A DNA stretch of 11,501 nucleotides from an uncultured Neomegalonema sp. (GTDB taxonomy: Bacteria > Pseudomonadota > Alphaproteobacteria > Rhodobacterales > Rhodobacteraceae). Both the position numbers and the translations under genes were made by a program. The stretch spans positions 1-11,501 of the forward strand of contig CALFWP010000115.1 in NCBI GenBank assembly GCA_937927905.1, written 5' to 3'. Below the pieces are notes generated by a model. That model was not told the origin of the DNA and did not search any database. It saw only the letters and a list, made by a program, of their open reading frames with translations. Every line of letters starts with the position of its first letter. The first letter of the stretch is position 1. This document shows, piece by piece, positions 6,554 through 11,501 of the stretch.

Positions 6554-7987
6554 ATGGAACGTCTGGGATTTCTATCACGCTTTCGCAAATTCTGCGGCGC
6601 TGAAGATGGCGCAGTCGGCGTTATACTCGCACTCTCAACACCTGTAGTCCTCGGCTTTGCCGGTCTTGCTGTAGATTACAGCATGTGGAAAAAAGAACAA
6701 ACCGCTCTGACACGCGTCTCCGAATCCGCTGCAATGGCTGCAGCATACGCAAGAACAAGAGGCGTCGAGGACGAAGCCGTACTTGCGGAATATGCAAAGG
6801 CTGATGCAGCCAGAAACGGCTTCGATCCGGCAACTGAAAGTCTGGAAATCAATGTTGATGGCAATAACATCACTGTCGCCATTCAATCCGAAGCCAAGCG
6901 TTATCTGAGCTCCGTAATCAACAGCGATCCGGTCATCATCACCGCACGCGGCCATGCCGAGCTGGTCGCTCCGAAAACGGAAGTAGACGACTCCGACATC
7001 CCGAACCGTTATACCTACCCTTGCTTGCTGGCTCTGGAACGCCACCCAGAAACAAATCGCGGAATTTACGTGCATGACAATTCAACTGTAAACGCCGAGA
7101 AATGCGGTCTTCAGTCGAATTCGATCAACAGAGACAGTGGCGACGGACGTGAATTAGGGGCTATTTACATCCGTGATGCGGACGTCGAAGCTGACTACAT
7201 CAGATCGGTAGGCGAAACCGTAGTAAATAACTTCAGCGGCCGCACAACCACAAGCGTCGAACCCGAGTCAGGAACAGCCCATTTTGTGGATACATTTATT
7301 GTACCGCAATTGTTCGCATTCGGACCGGTATCCAACTTCGCACTTTGTGATCATACCGGGGATACCGTCGTAAATCTTAGATCAGGCTTGACAACCCTCA
7401 CTCCGGGAACGTACTGCGGTGACATTATCGTCGAAGATGGCGGTATGGTGAAGTTCGCCCCCGGTGTGTATAAAATACACAACGGTGACTTGCGTGTACG
7501 AGATCGCGGCCGGATACTGGACAGCCAGGACATTACAATCTATTTCAGCGGTTTCGATGCAGGCGTGTGGTCCATTGAAAACGCTTCGGATGTGCGCCTT
7601 ACCGCCCCTTCGACAGGACGCACAGCAGGCATGCTGCTTTGGCAAAACTACCTTGCTGATTGTGCGGACAGCGGTGACAGCTCGGAACAGAACATGTTTA
7701 CAGGCCGCGCCCGTCTGGAACTGGAAGGCATTATCTATTCTCCGGGTTGCGGCGTGATTTTGGATAAGGATACCGAATTGTCAGCGCCTGCCGATGACGC
7801 ACACCTGTCACTTCATGCAGGCTGGGTTGAAATGAAAGGAAACAGCAAATTCAACGTCTTCGGCGCACAGGCAGACCCTTACATCGCAGACTCGACTGGA
7901 TATTCCAAAACACAGCTCATTCCTGATGCAACAGCGATTGTTCAGAATGATCGTGACTTTGTGCCGACCTTGCGGTTCACCGAGTAA
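6554..7987 (+). CDS. TadG-like anchored protein with predicted beta-helix ectodomain
   Basis: A 477-residue protein. The N-terminus is the Flp-pilus TadE/TadG-type anchor: basic start, EDGAVGVILALSTPVVLGFAGLAVDYSMW (18-45) in the usual position, then an amphipathic helix (46-95). Residues 100-138 form a short conserved strand region. From about 155 to 440 there are short repeating strands and turns (LTPGTYCGDIIVEDGGMV, APGVYKIHNGDLRVRDRG, DITIYFSG, LELEGIIYSPGCGV), which suggests a right-handed beta-helix. There is no von Willebrand A domain, unlike classical TadG. Six ectodomain cysteines fall in three close pairs (157/184, 265/288, 370/399), so disulfides are likely. ATG 6554 has AAGGAT 7 bases upstream; the TTG directly before it is not needed. 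It is first in a three-gene run, 30 bases before the next gene. It is probably exported and anchored in the inner membrane or assembled by a Tad system encoded elsewhere. The exact role is unknown. Confidence 0.85.
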   Translation: MERLGFLSRFRKFCGAEDGAVGVILALSTPVVLGFAGLAVDYSMWKKEQTALTRVSESAAMAAAYARTRGVEDEAVLAEYAKADAARNGFDPATESLEINVDGNNITVAIQSEAKRYLSSVINSDPVIITARGHAELVAPKTEVDDSDIPNRYTYPCLLALERHPETNRGIYVHDNSTVNAEKCGLQSNSINRDSGDGRELGAIYIRDADVEADYIRSVGETVVNNFSGRTTTSVEPESGTAHFVDTFIVPQLFAFGPVSNFALCDHTGDTVVNLRSGLTTLTPGTYCGDIIVEDGGMVKFAPGVYKIHNGDLRVRDRGRILDSQDITIYFSGFDAGVWSIENASDVRLTAPSTGRTAGMLLWQNYLADCADSGDSSEQNMFTGRARLELEGIIYSPGCGVILDKDTELSAPADDAHLSLHAGWVEMKGNSKFNVFGAQADPYIADSTGYSKTQLIPDATAIVQNDRDFVPTLRFTE

Positions 7988-8017
7988 GCGACAGAAACAG
8001 TGAAGCAGGAACAAGTA

Positions 8018-8533
8018 ATGAAAGAGAATCGCTTTCACCGCCTGATTTCACGCTTCCGGCGTGAGGAACGCGGGGTAATCACAATAGAAGTCGCACTTGC
8101 GGCGAGTGTTCTTGGCCTGGGTTTTGCTGCATTGTTGTCAACGGTTTCATCCGTTGACAACTCACACAACGCAGAGCAGGCGATGAATGATATGGTTCTG
8201 ACCGTTCGGGCTTTGCCGGATGTGCAAAATATGCGGTTCGGCCAACTGAGAAGACAACTGACAAACATTGCCCGGGAGAACCTGGGTGAAAATCAAAGGG
8301 CGAATGTACGGATACGCCGTATCTGCGGATGCCAACTTGAAAACCGGTATGCTGGGGGTCTGTGCAGAGCGGACAGAAAATGCCGTGACGGCTCGGAACC
8401 CGGACGTTTTGTAGAAATCGATCTGCGAGTCAGACCAAGGCGGCGCAGTACCGACCCCAACGCCGTAGAAAACTTCAGCCAGAAGGTAATGGTTCAATAC
8501 AGACCGGCGTCTGAGGAGGATGATGGTGCTTAA
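8018..8533 (+). CDS. TadE-like pseudopilin with a four-cysteine periplasmic part
   Basis: This encodes a 171-residue protein. A basic N-terminus (RFRREERG) leads into a single hydrophobic helix (about 20-45, GVITIEVALAASVLGLGFAALL). Glu24, five residues after the Gly at 19, mirrors the conserved Glu of type IV pilin-like and TadE proteins. The rest is helical and then mixed, with Cys103, Cys105, Cys116 and Cys122 in a short stretch that also holds many Arg residues. The tail is acidic (EEDDGA). The start is ATG 8018, with AGGA 7 bases upstream. An in-frame GTG at 8000 has no ribosome binding site. It overlaps the next gene by 11 bases. The fold assignment rests on the helix and the gene context, because the downstream part does not look like any family I recognise. 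Confidence 0.75.
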   Translation: MKENRFHRLISRFRREERGVITIEVALAASVLGLGFAALLSTVSSVDNSHNAEQAMNDMVLTVRALPDVQNMRFGQLRRQLTNIARENLGENQRANVRIRRICGCQLENRYAGGLCRADRKCRDGSEPGRFVEIDLRVRPRRRSTDPNAVENFSQKVMVQYRPASEEDDGA

Positions 8534-8933
8534 AAAGATCAGACAGCTGCTTAAAGACCAGAACGGGACTGCAGCGATTGAGATGGGATTGGTTTTACCG
8601 CTTTTTATAGCTGTGCTGTTTCCGCCGATCGAATACGCCAGATACCAGTATGCAAACCGCATTCTGATTGAAAGTGTGGAAGACGGTGCGAAATTCGCCT
8701 CCCTTAACCTGACCGATCCGGATGGTTCTGTTACAGAAGACGATGTACGTGACCTGATCATTGCACAAGCGGGCGGATATGCTCCAAAGCGCAGCGATAT
8801 CAAGATCACTTACGCACCAAGAAAAGAACAGGGAGCACGGGTCACAATCGTGGCAAGTGCAGGGTTCAATGAACTGGTTGATGTCTTCGGAGACATTACA
8901 CACCGCGTTGGTAGCACGCGAACGATGTTTTGA
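8523..8933 (+). CDS. tadE: TadE-family minor pseudopilin
   Basis: This encodes a 136-residue protein with the classical TadE layout: a basic start, then NGTAAIEMGLVLPLFIAVLF (15-34) with the conserved Glu at 20, an amphipathic helix, and a small periplasmic domain. TadE proteins are minor pseudopilins of Flp/Tad systems and act with TadF/TadG in pilus assembly. Three start codons are possible in frame: ATG 8520, ATG 8523 and GTG 8526. The Shine-Dalgarno GAGGAGG (8513-8519) touches the first, is 3 bases from the second and 6 from the third. I give 8523, but GTG 8526 has the best spacing. All lie inside the end of the preceding gene, so translation is coupled. No Tad ATPase, platform, secretin or prepilin peptidase gene is in the window. 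Confidence 0.85.
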   Translation: MVLKKIRQLLKDQNGTAAIEMGLVLPLFIAVLFPPIEYARYQYANRILIESVEDGAKFASLNLTDPDGSVTEDDVRDLIIAQAGGYAPKRSDIKITYAPRKEQGARVTIVASAGFNELVDVFGDITHRVGSTRTMF

Positions 8934-8944
8934 GAAAAGTTCCA

Positions 8945-9013
8945 ATGCCTTTCACTGGCACATGGAATACTTTAGCGTTATTGCGGGCCTTCCATCAGGG
9001 AGGCCCGCAATGA
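8945..9013 (+). CDS. possible 22-codon leader peptide before the ThiE-like gene
   Basis: ATG 8945 opens a 22-codon frame (begins MPFTGTWN, ends GGPQ) that stops at TGA 9011-9013. The stop overlaps the ATG 9010 start of the next gene as ATGA. No good ribosome binding site precedes it; only GAAAAG is seen. Its interest is positional: ribosomes translating it would melt the hairpin that covers the downstream start. It may well be chance. Confidence 0.2.
   Translation: MPFTGTWNTLALLRAFHQGGPQ
8980..9011 (+). promoter_or_regulatory. hairpin covering the ribosome binding site and start of the ThiE-like gene
   Basis: ATTGCGGGCCTTCC (8980-8993) pairs with GGGAGGCCCGCAAT (8998-9011) over 14 pairs including one G-T, with the loop ATCA. 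The 3' arm contains the Shine-Dalgarno GGGAGG (8998-9003) and the first two bases of ATG 9010. It begins 47 bases after the tadE stop, so it may also serve as a transcript end for the pseudopilin genes, but no T-run follows it. It is not a TPP riboswitch: none of the conserved THI-box core is present. Confidence 0.55.
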
Positions 9014-9600
9014 TTCAAGATCCTGTCAGCACACAACTGTACCTTTCCGCCCCGTGCCCAGATGCGCTGGACTACACTGTGCTGAGCGCTGCTCTTTCTG
9101 AGGGTGTGGCGTGTCTGATGACGGATATCAGCGGATTTATTGAGGCCGGGGCCGAAGCCCTGCAACAGATGTTTGCCATTGCCGATGCAGCAGGGTGTCC
9201 GCTCGTGGCGGGCGGCGATGACATATTGGCCATCACACTGGCAAAGCGCTTTGATCTGGATGGCGTTCACCTGACCACCAATCCGGAAACCGTAACCTAC
9301 GCACGCAAGCAACTGGGCGATGACGCAATTATCGGTTATGGCGCTGGCACGTCACAGCGCAATGCACTCCTGGCGGCTGAAAACGGCGCTGATTACGTTA
9401 TGTTCGGCCCGCTGGAAGAGTTGGAGCAGGATTTACTCGTCTGGTGGCAGGCCGTAATCGAGACACCCCTGGTTGTCGGGTGTGGAGAAAATATCCAAAA
9501 TGTCAAAGGTATAGCGGATTTTGCAATGGTATCGCAGGTTTTCACCCGTGCGGACCCGGCCGCCTTTGTCCGCACATTGAACGCACAGCTTTCACCCTAG
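9010..9600 (+). CDS. thiamine phosphate synthase/TenI-like protein, catalytic motifs degenerate
   Basis: This encodes a 196-residue protein with the TIM-barrel pattern of the ThiE/TenI superfamily. It has LYLSAP near the start, a LAKRFDLDGVHL motif (77-88), LGDDAIIGYGAGT (102-114) and AENGADYVMFGPLEE (123-137). Known ThiE enzymes join hydroxymethylpyrimidine diphosphate to thiazole phosphate, using QLRxK, an N-D pair and a TxTK loop. In this protein QLRxK is missing (ACLMTD), N-D reads GGDD (69-72), the TxTK loop is absent, and the late GGI reads GCGEN. Normal ThiE activity is therefore doubtful. A TenI-like or other phosphate-binding role is possible. The start ATG 9010 has GGGAGG 6 bases upstream and gives the usual N-terminus. 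The frame is open further upstream into tadE, but without a better start. The gene ends 9 bases inside the convergent olsB-like gene. Confidence 0.75.
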   Translation: MIQDPVSTQLYLSAPCPDALDYTVLSAALSEGVACLMTDISGFIEAGAEALQQMFAIADAAGCPLVAGGDDILAITLAKRFDLDGVHLTTNPETVTYARKQLGDDAIIGYGAGTSQRNALLAAENGADYVMFGPLEELEQDLLVWWQAVIETPLVVGCGENIQNVKGIADFAMVSQVFTRADPAAFVRTLNAQLSP

Positions 9601-10395
9601 CTCTTTGGCCATATCTTCCGGTGATTTCCCGGCGTAAAAACTGTGATAGCGGGCTGAGATTTTATCTGTTTCCATCACAAGACAGACATCAATTGTGTTA
9701 AAGTCTTTATCAATAAACGCACCATCACCGACATACCCGTTCAGCCGGAGATACCCTTTGATCAGCGCGGGCATCTCCCGCATGGCCTCAGGGCGGCTGA
9801 CCTGATCAGCGGGCAACAGGTCCATGCTGTTGTAAAATTCCGGCAGGACACGGGGGCGCAAATGCCCGGGTGCAAGGCGTGTATGGTGCAGATAGGATAA
9901 CGGCTTTGCCAAAGTCTGCATATCCGAACCATGAAAACTCGCACACCCGAATAACAGCCTGAGTTTATGCGTATATATATACTGTGCCAGCGCCATCCAG
10001 AGCAGCTGCATCGCCGCACCGTTCCGGTAATCGGCATGAACACAGGACCGGCCAAGTTCCAGGGTTTCATGAGGATAGTCCAGCACCTGTCCCAGATCGA
10101 ATTCCGAGGCGGAATAAAACCCCGGTCCGGCCTTTGCCACCGATCCGCGCAACAACCGGTACACTCCGATAACCCGGTCAAGCGGGTCGGTGACCGGGCT
10201 TTCGGTGTCAAACAGAATCAGATGATCACAATGGTCGTCAAAATGATCAACTTCACGGCGATCAGCATGTTCAGCAGGTGAAGCACTCGCCCCCATCTCT
10301 TCCACGAAAACCCGGTACCGCAAGCGCTGAGCCGCACTGACATCATCCTGTGTCTCGGCAAGACGGGCTGTAAAACGACCGGCAGAAATTTCCAT
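9592..10395 (-). CDS. olsB: OlsB-like L-ornithine N-alpha-acyltransferase
   Basis: A 267-residue GNAT-fold protein. OlsB transfers a 3-hydroxyacyl group from acyl carrier protein to the alpha-amino group of ornithine, giving lyso-ornithine lipid, the first step of ornithine lipid synthesis at the inner membrane. Family motifs seen are AAQRLRYRVFVEEMGA (21-36), VDHFDDHCDHLIL (49-61), ELGRSCVHADYRNG (113-126), LLFGCASFHG (147-156) and PALIKGYLRLNGYVGDGAF (209-227). The length is close to the usual size. The start is ATG 10395, with AAGGG 8 bases upstream. A GTG at 10446 would add 17 residues but has no ribosome binding site. The partner acyltransferase gene olsA is not next to it. Related GNAT proteins of the same family exist, so the substrate is inferred from motif similarity. 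Confidence 0.85.
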   Translation of the reverse strand: MEISAGRFTARLAETQDDVSAAQRLRYRVFVEEMGASASPAEHADRREVDHFDDHCDHLILFDTESPVTDPLDRVIGVYRLLRGSVAKAGPGFYSASEFDLGQVLDYPHETLELGRSCVHADYRNGAAMQLLWMALAQYIYTHKLRLLFGCASFHGSDMQTLAKPLSYLHHTRLAPGHLRPRVLPEFYNSMDLLPADQVSRPEAMREMPALIKGYLRLNGYVGDGAFIDKDFNTIDVCLVMETDKISARYHSFYAGKSPEDMAKELG

Positions 10396-10446
10396 AAATC
10401 GCCCTTCGCAAAATAACGGCTCTACCACCGCCGGAGCAGACGGCAC

Positions 10447-10474
10447 ATTAAGGGCGGTCAGGGATAAGGGTCAA
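10447..10474 (-). promoter_or_regulatory. possible vegetative promoter of olsB
   Basis: On the - strand TTGACC (10474-10469), 16 bases, CTTAAT (10452-10447). The first hexamer matches the -35 consensus at five of six bases and the second matches the -10 at four. Transcription would start near 10440, inside the longer olsB reading frame, which supports ATG 10395 as the start. The 123-base gap also has AGGGCGG twice (10451-10457, 10474-10480) and no strong terminator for the upstream gene. Confidence 0.35.
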
Positions 10475-10518
10475 GGGCGGCGGAAACACCGGAGGCCCGG
10501 CTTTTCCGATAGATTAAC

Positions 10519-11501
10519 TCAGATCGCCGATGGAATAACGCGGTCAGGAGGCGTATGCCCGTCAGCATAGGTTTTGATGTTGATAATCACTTTTTCGCCC
10601 ATCTCTAGACGACTTTCCACAGTCGCACTGCCCATATGCGGCATAAGCGTAACATTCGGTAGGGTGGCCAGGCGCGGATTGATTTCATGGCCGTTTTCAA
10701 ACACGTCCAGCCCTGCACCACTTAGCTCTCCTGCTTCCAGCATGCGGACCAGAGCATTTTCGTCAATCACCTCACCCCGCGCAGTGTTTACGATGTAAGC
10801 ACTGGGTTTCATCAGCCGCAGGCGACGGGATGACAGAAGATGATATGTCGCCGGTGTATGCGGACAATGAATAGACACCACATCCATACGCGCAAGCATC
10901 TGATCAAGGCTTTCCCAGTATGTCGCATGGAGTTCATCTTCAACCTCCGGGCGCAGGCGCTTACGGTTGTGATAGTGAATTTCCAGTCCGAATGCCGCCG
11001 CACGCCGCGCAACCGCCTGACCGACCCGGCCCATGCCGATAATACCGAGGCGCTTTCCAAAAACCCGGTGCCCGAGCATCGCCGTCGGCGCCCATCCGCT
11101 CCACTTTCCGGATTCAATCAACTTGACGCCATCAACCAGACGGCGCGGCACAGACAACATCAACGCCATCGTCATATCCGCTGTGTCTTCCGCCAGAACA
11201 CCCGGCGTATTGGTAACATGAATACTGCGCTGCCGTGCGGTTGCCACATCGATATGATCAACACCTGCACCGAAATTGGCAATCAGACGCAGATCCTTAC
11301 CGGCCCTCGCCAAAAGACCGGCATCAATCTGATCCCCCAAAGTGGGGACAAGAACATCCGCATCCGCCATGGCCGCACCAAGCTGTGCCGCCGTCATCGG
11401 AACGTCATCGGCGTTGAGCGTTACGTCGAACAATTCCTGCATCCGCGCTTCCACCTGATCCGGCAATTTACGCGTTACCACGACTTTCAGACGGTTGTCA
11501 G
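10519..11501 (-). CDS. D-2-hydroxyacid dehydrogenase, glyoxylate/hydroxypyruvate reductase type, 5' end outside the window
   Basis: 326 residues are visible and the frame stays open to the right edge (DNRLKVVVTRK before the first internal GTG), so the true start lies beyond 11501. The protein reduces a 2-oxoacid such as glyoxylate or hydroxypyruvate to the D-hydroxyacid. Counting from GTG 11481, the substrate domain has NFGAGVDHID (69-78), and the Rossmann core is LGIIGMGRVGQAVARRAAAFG (145-165). The second strand ends HNRKR without an acidic residue, which favours NADP(H). Catalytic Arg235 (NTARGEVID) and His282 (MPHMGSAT) are present. The acid position is unusual: most relatives read DVFxxEP, here DVFENGHE. 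Nearly full length judging by the family. It lies 123 bases upstream of olsB, and a functional link is not evident. Confidence 0.9.
   Translation of the reverse strand, partial: DNRLKVVVTRKLPDQVEARMQELFDVTLNADDVPMTAAQLGAAMADADVLVPTLGDQIDAGLLARAGKDLRLIANFGAGVDHIDVATARQRSIHVTNTPGVLAEDTADMTMALMLSVPRRLVDGVKLIESGKWSGWAPTAMLGHRVFGKRLGIIGMGRVGQAVARRAAAFGLEIHYHNRKRLRPEVEDELHATYWESLDQMLARMDVVSIHCPHTPATYHLLSSRRLRLMKPSAYIVNTARGEVIDENALVRMLEAGELSGAGLDVFENGHEINPRLATLPNVTLMPHMGSATVESRLEMGEKVIINIKTYADGHTPPDRVIPSAI

Noticed and set aside
8761..9009. 279-codon version of the ThiE-like protein
   Set aside because: The extra part lies mostly in another frame of tadE. The superfamily N-terminus begins near ATG 9010, which has a good GGGAGG.
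8934..9009. TPP riboswitch before the ThiE-like gene
   Set aside because: The conserved CUGAGA and related core elements are not there, and the 76-base space holds only a simple hairpin.
10490..10505. CCGG-AGGC-CCGG hairpin after the dehydrogenase gene
   Set aside because: The stem is four to five pairs and there is no following T-run on the transcribed strand.

Overview
The window reads as chromosomal DNA from an alphaproteobacterium of moderate G+C; I cannot place it to order. The evidence is the hflK-hflC-DUF2065-degP gene order, a lipoprotein of the alphaproteobacterial OmpA type, an OlsB-like ornithine acyltransferase, a D-glycerate dehydrogenase-like enzyme and Tad-type pseudopilins. 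No tRNA, rRNA, CRISPR array, insertion sequence or phage gene was seen.

Left part, 1-6126. A possible gene tail lies at the left edge on the + strand (1-135). Everything after it up to 6126 is on the - strand. In transcription order this is hflK (start 6126) and hflC (start 4777, ATGA overlap), then a small DUF2065 membrane protein, then a DegP/DegQ-type periplasmic protease, then a strong hairpin terminator. After that comes an OmpA-domain lipoprotein, which has its own promoter: a perfect sigma-54 -24/-12 element at 1846-1862. The HflKC membrane complex restrains FtsH, and DegP handles misfolded envelope proteins, so the block is an envelope quality-control unit. A sigma-32-like promoter in front of hflK fits that role.

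Middle, 6127-8933. A 427-base divergent intergenic region contains a very AT-rich core (about 14% G+C over 6361-6480 by hand count). It precedes three + strand genes in tight order. The first encodes a TadG-like anchored protein with a predicted beta-helix ectodomain. The second encodes a TadE-like protein with a Cys-containing periplasmic part. The third encodes a classical short TadE. None of the Tad secretion machinery (CpaA-F, TadB/C) is in the window.

Right part, 8934-11501. A short thiamine-phosphate-synthase-like gene (+) starts inside a stable hairpin that hides its Shine-Dalgarno sequence and start codon. A 22-codon reading frame overlaps that start by ATGA. The gene converges with, and overlaps by 9 bases, an olsB-like gene (-) for ornithine lipid synthesis. 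Upstream of olsB a D-2-hydroxyacid dehydrogenase gene (-) runs off the right edge.

The best leads are the sigma-54 promoter of the OmpA lipoprotein, an Ala-rich insertion of about 50 residues in the SPFH part of HflK, an attenuator-like set of alternative hairpins between hflC and the DUF2065 gene, the orphan pseudopilin trio, and the sequestered start of the degenerate ThiE-like gene.
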